A stretch of DNA of 64,000 bases from RPRI01 sp051233685 (lineage in GTDB: Bacteria; Desulfobacterota; Desulfobacteria; Desulfobacterales; RPRI01). Position 1 is the first letter of the stretch, and every line of letters begins with the position of its first letter. Under the pieces are notes generated by a model. The model saw only the letters and a program-made list of their open reading frames with translations, was not told the DNA's origin and made no database searches. Location of the stretch: positions 1-64,000 of the forward strand of contig NZ_JBAMMY010000185.1 of the NCBI RefSeq assembly GCF_051233685.1, given 5' to 3'. Made by a program: the position numbers and the translations under genes. Positions 34,328 through 41,954 of this stretch are shown here, in pieces.

Positions 34328-35092
34328 ATGGTAATGACCAAAGCATTTACACTAACGGCAAGTCTGGAGGACTATCTGGAGGCCATTTTTCATATCATCG
34401 CGGAGAAACAGGCGGTTAGACCCAAAGATATCGCAAAACGCCTGAAGGTAAGCAACCCTTCGGTGACAGGCGCGCTTCGTTCTCTGGCCGACAAGGAACT
34501 GATCAACTACGCTCCTTATGATGTGATTTCACTGACACCGACCGGGAAAATGGCCGCCAAGGATGTTATCCGTCGTCATGAGGTGCTCAGCGATTTTTTC
34601 GTCAAGGTACTCGCCGTTGAAGAAGCCGATGCCGACAAGGCGGCTTGCCTGATGGAGCATTCAATTCCCAGGGTTATCCTGGAGCGGTTCATCCAGTTTG
34701 CCGAATTCGTGGAGGTTTGTCCCCGCGGAGGGTCAAAGTGGATCGCCGGATTCAATTACCATTGCGATCAGGGCGATACACAGGAGAACTGTGAAAAATG
34801 CATCTCATTAACCCTTGAAGAAGTTAGACAACGTAGGAATCGAGGAGGTAAGAAAGCAATGACAATATTAAAGCTGAAGGATTTAAAACCGGGCCAAAAG
34901 GGGAAAGTGTTGAAAATCAATACCCGGGGAGAAACGAACAAGCGTATTGTCGAGATGGGCATCACCATCGGGGCTGTCGTTGAAGTGGAGCGCGTTGCTC
35001 CGATGGGCGATCCGATCGATATCAAAGTTAAAGGCTACCATCTTTCTTTGCGGAAAGAGGAAACCGGGGGGATCGAAATTGAAATGTTGTAG
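34328..35092 (+). CDS. DtxR-family iron-dependent repressor fused to FeoA
   Basis: A 254-aa regulator. Residues about 1-65 are a winged helix (ASLEDYLEAIFHIIAEKQAV, VSNPSVTGALRSLADKEL). About 66-140 form the dimerisation and metal-binding domain (RRHEVLSDFFVKVL, HSIPRVILERFIQFAEFVEV). A Cys-containing linker (YHCDQGDTQENCEKC) follows, then a FeoA/SH3-like domain (about 175-254, LKDLKPGQKGKVLKINTRGE). GAGAGGTG precedes the ATG. It heads the feo operon behind a promoter carrying a candidate cognate operator, so autoregulation by Fe(II) is inferred. Confidence 0.88.
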   Translation: MVMTKAFTLTASLEDYLEAIFHIIAEKQAVRPKDIAKRLKVSNPSVTGALRSLADKELINYAPYDVISLTPTGKMAAKDVIRRHEVLSDFFVKVLAVEEADADKAACLMEHSIPRVILERFIQFAEFVEVCPRGGSKWIAGFNYHCDQGDTQENCEKCISLTLEEVRQRRNRGGKKAMTILKLKDLKPGQKGKVLKINTRGETNKRIVEMGITIGAVVEVERVAPMGDPIDIKVKGYHLSLRKEETGGIEIEML

Positions 35093-35119
35093 GGCGCAGT
35101 CAGGCCAAATTGGGAGGTA

Positions 35120-35341
35120 TTGCCGATGCCATTGACAATTGTACAAGTTGGCAGGCGCGTAAGACTCGTAGCTGTAAACGCAGGCCAGGGACTCCAGGGC
35201 AGGTTGTCTGCCATGGGATTGGTCCCGGGCGTGGAGATTAAAGTACTCCAAAATTCCATGCATGGACCGTTTCTCATAGCGGTGATGGGCAGTCAGATAA
35301 TGCTGGGGCGCGGAATTGCCCAAAAAATCGTAGTAGCGTAA
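35120..35341 (+). CDS. feoA: ferrous iron transport accessory protein FeoA
   Basis: Small cytosolic SH3-like protein (73 aa) that supports FeoB. Family landmarks are RRVRLVAVNAGQGLQGRLSA, MGLVPGVEIKVLQNS and a terminal MLGRGIAQKIVV. It begins 27 bp after the DtxR-FeoA fusion with a TGGGAGGT ribosome-binding site. The operon thus holds one free and one fused FeoA. Confidence 0.92.
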   Translation: MPMPLTIVQVGRRVRLVAVNAGQGLQGRLSAMGLVPGVEIKVLQNSMHGPFLIAVMGSQIMLGRGIAQKIVVA

Positions 35342-35358
35342 TTTTTTTTGCGAATTAG

Positions 35359-35393
35359 TTTAGGCAAGCCTAAATATTTTTAGCATACCTAAA
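35359..35393. promoter_or_regulatory. DtxR-like operator pair upstream of DUF2325-feoB
   Basis: TTTAGGCAAGCCTAAA (35359-35374) is a perfect 7-2-7 palindrome. A second, weaker TTTTAGCATACCTAAA (35378-35393) follows, matching it at 12 of 16 positions, with starts 19 bp apart. They lie between feoA and the DUF2325 gene, which suggests a second iron-controlled promoter for feoB. Confidence 0.7.
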
Positions 35394-35424
35394 TACTGCC
35401 GGGGGCAAGCAATCAGATCTTTCA

Positions 35425-35880
35425 ATGAAAGCGAACAGAGAAATATTCGGGGCAACCCATATGTCCATACATGTTAATTCCGAAATGAACGAGCGAGTAA
35501 AATTGAAAGCCATAGTCCAGCAAGGCCTGCGTTCGTTTATTGACCCAAAGCGCTGCGAACCCGGTTGCCCCGCTTTTGATCTGTGCCGGAAATGCGTATT
35601 TATCGTTGGCGGAATTGCCCGTATGGAAACACTCTACCGCCAGCTCATCGAAAACAGCGGAGGCGTTTTTGAATACCATAACGGGCATATGAAAGGCGGG
35701 ACAAAGCAGCTTGAAAACAGCCTTAAGCGCGCTGACATAGTGCTCTGCCCTGTCAATTGCAACAGTCATGCGGCCTGTTTTCTGATAAAAAAACTTGGCA
35801 AAAAACACGATAAACCGACCCATATGATGGCTAATTTCAGTTTGAGCGCTATTTCCCAAAAATGTGGCCATCAAATATAG
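35425..35880 (+). CDS. DUF2325 domain protein
   Basis: A 151-aa protein with a C-terminal DUF2325 domain: VFIVGGIARMETLYRQLIEN, FEYHNGHMKGGTKQLENSLK and ADIVLCPVNCNSHAACFLIK. Ahead of it is a Cys cluster (RCEPGCPAFDLCRKC) that could bind iron or another metal. The start is uncertain: ATG 35425, 35461 or 35485, none with a strong ribosome-binding site. It lies 22 bp before feoB. DUF2325 proteins are often neighbours of Feo genes, but their function is not established. Confidence 0.75.
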   Translation: MKANREIFGATHMSIHVNSEMNERVKLKAIVQQGLRSFIDPKRCEPGCPAFDLCRKCVFIVGGIARMETLYRQLIENSGGVFEYHNGHMKGGTKQLENSLKRADIVLCPVNCNSHAACFLIKKLGKKHDKPTHMMANFSLSAISQKCGHQI

Positions 35881-35902
35881 AACAGGAGGATAAATAAAAC
35901 CC

Positions 35903-38116
35903 ATGAAACACAAGATAGTAGTAGCACTTGCGGGCAACCCTAATTCCGGTAAGACCACCATATTCAATGAATTAACCGGCGCTCGCCAGCATGTCGGAAA
36001 TTATCCCGGTGTGACGGTGGAGCGCAAAGAAGGTTTCCGCCGGCACGGCGACATCGAATTTCAGATCGTCGATCTGCCCGGGACATACAGTCTGACCGCC
36101 TATTCGGAGGAAGAATTGGTGGCCAGAAACTTCATCATAGACGAAAAGCCTGATGTCGTTGTCGATATCATTGACGCCTCAAATCTTGAGAGAAACCTGT
36201 ATCTTGCGGTTCAACTCATGGAACTCGGCGTGCCCCTTGTGCTGGCTTTCAACATGAGCGACATGGCCAAAGCGAGTGGACACGAGTTCGATATTGAGAT
36301 GTTCTCGCGGTTCTTCGGGGCCCGTATCGTGCGGACCGTGGGAAACAAGGGTGCGGGGATGAATGAACTACTCGACTCCATCACTTTAACCGCAGCAGAG
36401 GGCGCGCAGGAGGTAAAGCAAAACGTGGAAAAGCAATCGGCCGGAGAACTTTCCTCCAGGGCAAGCATCCGGGGACCAGACCACCCTGCTCCGGCAATAA
36501 ACTACGGGCGGGACATCGAGGAAGAGCTTGCCAGGATAGAGTCCCTCATTAATACATGCGGTTCGGTCAACGAAAAAGCTAATGCCAGGTGGCTGTCAAT
36601 AAAACTTCTTGAAAACGACAAGGAAATACAGGCTGCGGTCGCATCTCCCGAAATAAACGAGCAGGTTGAGAAAAGCGCATTGCACATAGAAAAAATACTC
36701 GGGGAGCACCCGGAGACCGCCATTGCCGGCCGCCGGTATGGATTCATCTCCGGTGCCTGCCTGGAAGCAGTGCGTTCCACCATAGAGATCCGCAATACAA
36801 TCTCGGAAAGAATCGATGCCGTCATCACAAACCGCGTTCTCGGCATTCCGATTTTTCTTGGTCTGATGTATCTTGTCTTTCAACTTACCTTCACCCTGGG
36901 AGAGCCGCCCATGGGTTGGATAGAGGGGTTTTTCGGATGGCTGGGCCTGGTAGTCAGGGGGTGGTGGCCGGAAGGCTCGGAAAGCCTTCTGAAGTCTCTG
37001 CTGGTGGATGGCATCATCGGCGGTGTCGGCGGTGTAATCGTGTTTCTGCCGAACATTCTGCTGCTGTTTTTGGCCATTGCGATCCTCGAGGATTCCGGTT
37101 ACATGGCTCGGGCGGCATTCATTATGGACCGCCTGATGCACAAGATCGGATTGCATGGGAAAAGCTTCATCCCGATGCTTATCGGGTTCGGATGCTCCGT
37201 TCCGGCGATCATGGCCACCCGCACACTGGAAAACCGGCGGGACAGGCTGACGACAATGCTCGTTATTCCGCTCATGAGCTGCGGCGCCCGGCTGCCGATT
37301 TATGCGCTTATTATCCCGGCTTTTTTTCCCCAGGCTTGGCATGCGCCCATGCTCTGGATTTTATATGTCATCGGCATTCTCCTTGCCATCGTAAGCGCCA
37401 AAATCCTTCGCAGTACGATCCTTAAGGGTGAATCCGTGCCGTTTGTTATGGAACTGCCTCCGTACCGGATGCCTACATTAAAAGGCGTGCTGATCCATAT
37501 GTGGGAACGCGGCTGGCTGTATGTAAAGAAAGCAGGGACCATCATTCTCGGCATATCGATTCTTTTGTGGGCGATGACAACTTTCCCCGGCCTGGACGAT
37601 GCCAATACATTCTTCTTTACAGCGGCACGGCAGCAAATCCGGATCGGGAACATGGGAGAAGAAGAAAAGGCTGAACAGCTCGCCTCCATTGACAATAAAG
37701 AGGCGGAAGCGGCGCTTCTCAACAGCATCGCCGGTCGCATCGGTCAAAGCTTAGAGCCCATTCTGAAGCCGATGGGATTTGATTGGAGAATCGGCACCGC
37801 GCTTATCGGCGCGTTTGCAGCAAAGGAGGTCTTTGTCGCTCAGATGGGTATCATTTACTCTGTGGGTGAGGCTGACGAGAAATCCGAAACGCTTAGGAAT
37901 AAACTCAAGAGCACCTACACTCCTTTGGTCGGCTTTTGCATCATGCTTTTTTGCCTCATCAGCGCGCCTTGCATGGCAACCATAGCCGTGACTAAACGAG
38001 AGAGCAATTCGTGGAGTTGGGCGCTGTTGCAGCTCGGGGGGCTCACGACATTGGCCTATATGTTGACAACATTTACATTCCAGACAGGCAGGCTGCTTGG
38101 GATAGGTATAGGATAA
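35903..38116 (+). CDS. feoB: ferrous iron transporter FeoB
   Basis: Inner-membrane Fe(II) transporter (737 aa) with a GTPase-like domain. G1 is GNPNSGKTT at 11-19, G3 is DLPGTYSLTA near 57 and G4 is NMSD near 116. The helical regulatory domain spans about 165-305. Two Gate/Nucleoside-recognition membrane regions follow (GVIVFLPNILLLFLAIAILE, MLIGFGCSVPAIMATRTL, GLTTLAYMLTTFTF). The Cys in GFGCSVPA and later SAPCMATIAV are the conserved pore residues. AGGAGG precedes the start. Confidence 0.96.
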   Translation: MKHKIVVALAGNPNSGKTTIFNELTGARQHVGNYPGVTVERKEGFRRHGDIEFQIVDLPGTYSLTAYSEEELVARNFIIDEKPDVVVDIIDASNLERNLYLAVQLMELGVPLVLAFNMSDMAKASGHEFDIEMFSRFFGARIVRTVGNKGAGMNELLDSITLTAAEGAQEVKQNVEKQSAGELSSRASIRGPDHPAPAINYGRDIEEELARIESLINTCGSVNEKANARWLSIKLLENDKEIQAAVASPEINEQVEKSALHIEKILGEHPETAIAGRRYGFISGACLEAVRSTIEIRNTISERIDAVITNRVLGIPIFLGLMYLVFQLTFTLGEPPMGWIEGFFGWLGLVVRGWWPEGSESLLKSLLVDGIIGGVGGVIVFLPNILLLFLAIAILEDSGYMARAAFIMDRLMHKIGLHGKSFIPMLIGFGCSVPAIMATRTLENRRDRLTTMLVIPLMSCGARLPIYALIIPAFFPQAWHAPMLWILYVIGILLAIVSAKILRSTILKGESVPFVMELPPYRMPTLKGVLIHMWERGWLYVKKAGTIILGISILLWAMTTFPGLDDANTFFFTAARQQIRIGNMGEEEKAEQLASIDNKEAEAALLNSIAGRIGQSLEPILKPMGFDWRIGTALIGAFAAKEVFVAQMGIIYSVGEADEKSETLRNKLKSTYTPLVGFCIMLFCLISAPCMATIAVTKRESNSWSWALLQLGGLTTLAYMLTTFTFQTGRLLGIGIG

Positions 38117-38126
38117 GGAGGTCATT

Positions 38127-38309
38127 ATGACTGAAACCATCATTGTAAGTACAATCGTAGGTGGTGTGTTAATTCTCGCCGGGAGATCATTCTACCGGAC
38201 GCTTTCCGGCAAGAACACCGGGTGCGGATGCGGATCGAAAACATGTACTACTTCGAGTCACTGCAGTCTGTCGGAAGTTTTGAGGAAAGGAGATAAGAGA
38301 CAACAATGA
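38127..38309 (+). CDS. FeoB-associated Cys-rich membrane protein
   Basis: Sixty-residue peptide 10 bp after feoB. It has one N-terminal transmembrane helix (IIVSTIVGGVLILAGRSFY) and a cytoplasmic Cys-rich tail (GCGCGSKTCTTSSHC). Such peptides accompany feoB in many anaerobes and may act like FeoC in binding iron or an Fe-S cluster. AAGGAGG ribosome-binding site. Confidence 0.85.
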   Translation: MTETIIVSTIVGGVLILAGRSFYRTLSGKNTGCGCGSKTCTTSSHCSLSEVLRKGDKRQQ

Positions 38310-38407
38310 CTGAGGTTATCATATGATTTTCAGGTTATCCGTTTAACTTCGTAGTTAAGATTTTTATTGACTTTCATAATTAGTTATAATACTGGATGGC
38401 TTAATCT

Positions 38408-38423
38408 GGAAACTGAAGTTTCC
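38408..38423. promoter_or_regulatory. perfect inverted repeat upstream of nickel operon
   Basis: GGAAACTGAAGTTTCC is a perfect 7-2-7 palindrome, 137 bp upstream of the porin gene. No T-run follows, so it is not a terminator. It could be an operator for the nickel genes. It does not match the E. coli NikR site. Confidence 0.4.
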
Positions 38424-38455
38424 TAATAAACTAATAGAATACATTAATAATTGAG

Positions 38456-38511
38456 GCCACGAAGGCATATCGCACTAAAAAGATGCGGATAACCTTTGTG
38501 GCTTTTTTTTT
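38456..38511 (+). terminator. long hairpin with T-run between feo and nickel operons
   Basis: GCCACGAAGG pairs with CCTTTGTGGC over ten positions, with an inner ATCGCA/TGCGGAT helix around a CTAAAAAGA loop, followed by nine T residues. It lies 49 bp before the porin start. It could terminate feo transcripts, or act as an attenuator if the nickel-operon promoter lies upstream of it. Confidence 0.7.
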
Positions 38512-38559
38512 GGAATCTTGAGTTATTATTTTACGTGATTGTAAAGGAGACGAATAAAG

Positions 38560-39783
38560 ATGAAAAATATCATAAGAATTGTTTTGTTTACAGTTTTAAC
38601 AATGTTTGCTGTGAACGCTCTTGCCGATGATAAGAATATAAAAGAAGATGCCTTGCAAAAGGAAATAAACCAGATAAAGCAGCGGCTGGCAGAACTTGAA
38701 AAAATTAAGGAAACTAATGATTCAAAAGAATCGGCAGAGCCGGGCAGAGTTACTGATAAGATAACATTAAACGGCATAATAGCAGGCGCTTACCAGTATG
38801 AAAGCGCAAAAGACCGGCCGGGTGCAAAGGACTTTGGCCGCGGGGCTGTTCCCATTCAATTGGGGCTATCCATAAAGCCGACAAACAATGATCAGGTTTT
38901 TATGAAGTTCGGATTCGGTGCAGGAAACGGACTTAATACGGATGACCATTCTTTTGCTTTGGCGCCATGGGCTGCGGATATGGAAGATGATGTAAGGGAT
39001 ATAAACGGCCGTAACCGTGATTATCTGCTTGCTGCATGGTACAAACACACATTTGAATTCAGTGAAGACCACAAGCTGGGTATCACCGGCGGTATAATAG
39101 ACGCCACGGATTATCTGGATGACAATAAATATGCCAACTGTGAATACACTCAGTTTATGAACGAGGCGCTGACAAACGGTCCCAACGCCTTTCTGCCTTC
39201 ATATGATATAGGCGGCGCCATGGAATGGGAAATGGGCAAACTTGCCGTAAAGGGCGTTATCATGCAGATAGGTAAAAACGATGAGGATAAATCCTATCAT
39301 TTTTACGGAGCCCAGGTTGGCTATACCATTGAAACACCCATTGGCGAAGGAACCTACCGGGTTATGTTTGATACAACAAGCGATGATTGCAGCAATCCGG
39401 ACGGAAGTGATACTGAATCCCTGAAAGGCGTTATCCTGTCATTTGATCAGGAAATCGGAGATATTCTGGGTGCATGGATCAGGTTCGGATGGAGCGATGA
39501 TAAAGCAATCGTGTGTTTCCAGGATCTGTATTCCGGGGGAATTAATATAAGCGGCAAGTTATGGGGACGGGAACAGGATAACGCCGGCATTGGTTACGCC
39601 TATTTAAAGGGCGGCAATCAGGAAATTGAAAACTCTCAGGTAGCAGAAGCTTATGTGAGAATAGGCCTTAACGAAATATTTTCAACAACTTTTGATTTAC
39701 AATACATAAATGACAATCATAAAGACAGCGCCGATGACGTTAATGGCTGGGTCAGCGGAATAAGGATGACGGCAGCATTTTAA
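38560..39783 (+). CDS. outer-membrane porin (OprB/carbohydrate-porin-like)
   Basis: A 407-aa secreted protein. The signal peptide is about 1-22 (ending VNALA). Next is a short coiled coil (QKEINQIKQRLAELEKIKET), then a beta-barrel of about 16 amphipathic strands ending in the aromatic signature GWVSGIRMTAAF. It has the extended strand pattern of OprB-like porins. AAAGGAG precedes the ATG. The tight linkage to nikKLMQO (52-bp gap, same strand) suggests it lets Ni(II) or a nickel chelate through the outer membrane. That role is inferred from context only. Confidence 0.75.
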   Translation: MKNIIRIVLFTVLTMFAVNALADDKNIKEDALQKEINQIKQRLAELEKIKETNDSKESAEPGRVTDKITLNGIIAGAYQYESAKDRPGAKDFGRGAVPIQLGLSIKPTNNDQVFMKFGFGAGNGLNTDDHSFALAPWAADMEDDVRDINGRNRDYLLAAWYKHTFEFSEDHKLGITGGIIDATDYLDDNKYANCEYTQFMNEALTNGPNAFLPSYDIGGAMEWEMGKLAVKGVIMQIGKNDEDKSYHFYGAQVGYTIETPIGEGTYRVMFDTTSDDCSNPDGSDTESLKGVILSFDQEIGDILGAWIRFGWSDDKAIVCFQDLYSGGINISGKLWGREQDNAGIGYAYLKGGNQEIENSQVAEAYVRIGLNEIFSTTFDLQYINDNHKDSADDVNGWVSGIRMTAAF

Positions 39784-39835
39784 TGTTATTATTGACAACC
39801 ATTTCAAAACATAAAATATTCAGGAGGTATTTACC

Positions 39836-40648
39836 ATGCGGATAAAACACTTATTTTACTCATTAATGATTATGGTTTCAGCAGCTATTGTTTTTACCTG
39901 CGTTCCTGCGTCGGCTCATTTCGGCACGATCATTCCATCAAAAGACATAATTTCAAAGGATGACAACAAGACTATAAACCTTCAGGTCAAATTTATACAT
40001 CCGATGGAAATGCACTATATGGAAATGCTCAAACCCAAACAGTTTGGCGTAGTTTATGACGGCAAAAAAACCGATCTGCTTGATACACTTAAAGAAGCAA
40101 AAGGCAAAAGTCCTGATCAGACCGAAAAATACGGTTTCTGGACCGCTGATTATAAAATCCGTAAACCCGGAGACTACATCTTTTATATTGAGCCCACCCC
40201 ATACTGGGAACCGGCTGAAGATATTTTCATCGTTCATTACACCAAAGTGTGTGTTAATGCATTAGGAAAAGAAGAAGGATGGGATAAGCCGGTTGGTCTT
40301 GAAACCGAAATTATTCCCATGACAAGACCTTACGGGTTGTGGACTGGTAATCTTTTTACCGGTCAGGTTTTGCTTAAAGGAAAACCCGTGCCGTTTGCCG
40401 AAGTAGAAATTGAATACCTGAATGAATCTCCCGAAAACAAAAGCATTATTACCGCACCATCGGGCCCTTATGTAACCCAGGTTGTAAAAGCAGACAGCAA
40501 CGGCATTTTCAGTTACGCCATGCCCAAAGCAGGCTGGTGGGGCTTTGCAGCTTTAAATGAAGCCGGCTGGAAGCTCAAGCATGATGGCAAGGAAAAAGGA
40601 GTTGAAATCGGAGCCGTTATTTGGGTACACACAAGAGATATGAAATAA
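39836..40648 (+). CDS. nikK: DUF4198 periplasmic nickel-uptake protein NikK
   Basis: Secreted 270-aa protein of the DUF4198 family. The signal peptide ends at VPASA, directly followed by HFGTIIPSKDI. A His processed to the N-terminus is a likely metal ligand. Met/His-rich VKFIHPMEMHYMEMLKPKQF (about 51-70) could bind Ni(II). The C-terminal half is an Ig-like domain (VPFAEVEIEYLN, GIFSYAMPKAGWWGF). In many Proteobacteria this gene starts the nikKLMQO cluster. AGGAGG precedes the ATG. Confidence 0.85.
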   Translation: MRIKHLFYSLMIMVSAAIVFTCVPASAHFGTIIPSKDIISKDDNKTINLQVKFIHPMEMHYMEMLKPKQFGVVYDGKKTDLLDTLKEAKGKSPDQTEKYGFWTADYKIRKPGDYIFYIEPTPYWEPAEDIFIVHYTKVCVNALGKEEGWDKPVGLETEIIPMTRPYGLWTGNLFTGQVLLKGKPVPFAEVEIEYLNESPENKSIITAPSGPYVTQVVKADSNGIFSYAMPKAGWWGFAALNEAGWKLKHDGKEKGVEIGAVIWVHTRDMK

Positions 40649-40679
40649 ATGCCGTTTTTTTTTGAATTAATAGGGTGAT

Positions 40680-41015
40680 ATGATGAAAAAATTAAATTAT
40701 GTATTATTATTCTTTTTTATGACATTGTTTTTTTGTTCGGCAGCAATGGCTCATAAGGTTAACCTTTTTGCCTATGCCGAAGGCGGGAAAATTTTTACCG
40801 AAAGTTATTTTCCGGATGGTCGCCCGGTAGAAGGCGGGAAAGTATTGGTTTTTGACGGTCACAACACCAAGCTTCTTGAGGGAAAAACCGACGATAAGGG
40901 GCTGTTTAGCTTTAGCATACCTAAAGTGGATGATTTAAACATTGTTATTGAAGCTAGTATGGGACATAAGAATAATTATAAGTTGAAAAAAGCCGAGGTG
41001 GAGGCGGGAAAATGA
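40680..41015 (+). CDS. NikL N-terminal part as separate protein
   Basis: A 111-aa secreted protein: signal peptide ending AAMA, then HKVNLFAYAEGGKIFTESYF and a carboxypeptidase-regulatory-like beta-sandwich (GLFSFSIPKVDDLNIVIEAS then MGHKNNYKL). This is the periplasmic domain normally found in NikL. It ends at EAGK, without the coiled-coil linker and membrane anchor. Those are encoded by the next gene, whose ATG overlaps this stop (ATGA). As for NikK, a His follows the predicted cleavage site. Confidence 0.8.
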   Translation: MMKKLNYVLLFFFMTLFFCSAAMAHKVNLFAYAEGGKIFTESYFPDGRPVEGGKVLVFDGHNTKLLEGKTDDKGLFSFSIPKVDDLNIVIEASMGHKNNYKLKKAEVEAGK

Positions 41016-41320
41016 AGCTTATCCAAAGAGTGTTTTTGATAGGGCTGATATGGGTTTGTGTAACGGGAATACCGGGTCGGCTTTTAGCGCAAGCTCCACA
41101 CGAGAATGAACCTCAGAATTACTCTAATAATGATGTTGTCCAGCTCTTAAAAGAACAAAACAGCAAAATGTCTGCTGAACTAAGACGCATCCAACGGGAA
41201 ATCGCAGCGTTTCGCGCCGATCTCGATAAACCGGGCTTAAAAGACGTTTTTTCCGGTATCGGCTATATATTCGGGCTGTTTGGAACAGCCGCTTTTGTTG
41301 CTTCGCGCAAAAAGGAATAG
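41012..41320 (+). CDS. NikL C-terminal part (coiled coil and membrane anchor) as separate protein
   Basis: A 102-aa protein with its own signal peptide (about 1-26, ending RLLAQ). An EQNSKMSAELRRIQREIAAF coiled coil follows, then DKPGLKDVFSGIGYIFGLFG, a C-terminal helix typical of the NikL end. Together with the preceding gene it makes up one complete NikL. The 4-bp ATGA overlap ensures coupled synthesis. It stops 4 bp before nikM. Confidence 0.8.
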   Translation: MKLIQRVFLIGLIWVCVTGIPGRLLAQAPHENEPQNYSNNDVVQLLKEQNSKMSAELRRIQREIAAFRADLDKPGLKDVFSGIGYIFGLFGTAAFVASRKKE

Positions 41321-41324
41321 AAGA

Positions 41325-41954
41325 ATGCATATATCAGACGGGGTTCTCCCCATTTCTGTGGCAGTCAGCGGCTATATCGCAGCAACTGCGCTGACGGCCT
41401 GGAGCGCCCGCCGCACCAAAAGCAGCGATTTGCCTAAACTGGCGGTAGTTACAGCAGCATTTTTTGTTGCTTCACTGATTCACATACCTTTCGGACCGAC
41501 CAGCGTTCATTTGCTGATACCCGGAATTACCGGGGCGCTTCTTGGTCCCTCGGCCTTTCTATCAATCGGGCTTGGTCTTCTTCTTCAAAGTCTTTTGTTT
41601 CAATTCGGCGGATTGACCGCGCTTGGCGCAAATACCCTTATGATGGGAATACCGGCTTTGATTTGCGGCTGGTTCTTCCACAAATTTAAAGGTGATAACA
41701 TTATGCGTCAGACAATTACAGGAGGGCTTGTCGGAGCAGGTGGTACGGCAATGGCTGCAATTATCCTTGCCGCACTGCTGTTTACAGGCGGCGAGGATTT
41801 TGTGGGAGTAGCCAAAATTGCACTGGCTGCACATGGGCCGGTTATTATTATAGAGGGTCTTATCAGCGCATTTACCATAAGATTCCTGGCCCGTGTAAAA
41901 CCCGAACTGCTTCAACTGTCATTTAAAGATCGGGCTGAGGAAACACATGCCTGA
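41325..41954 (+). CDS. nikM: ECF nickel transporter substrate-specific subunit NikM (CbiM family)
   Basis: Membrane S-component (209 aa) that binds the metal ion. ATG 41325 is chosen so that the protein begins MHISDGVLP. The Met1-His2 N-terminus is itself part of the metal site in this family, so upstream in-frame starts are excluded. Further conserved His occurs in LIHIPFGPTSVHLLIPG (about 51-67). About six hydrophobic helices follow. Cobalt (CbiM) is the alternative, but nikK/nikL neighbours favour nickel. Confidence 0.92.
   Translation: MHISDGVLPISVAVSGYIAATALTAWSARRTKSSDLPKLAVVTAAFFVASLIHIPFGPTSVHLLIPGITGALLGPSAFLSIGLGLLLQSLLFQFGGLTALGANTLMMGIPALICGWFFHKFKGDNIMRQTITGGLVGAGGTAMAAIILAALLFTGGEDFVGVAKIALAAHGPVIIIEGLISAFTIRFLARVKPELLQLSFKDRAEETHA

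Noticed and set aside
41280..41324. Upstream start for nikM adding 15 residues
   Set aside because: The metal site of NikM/CbiM needs the free Met1-His2 N-terminus, which begins at 41325, and the longer form overlaps the previous gene.
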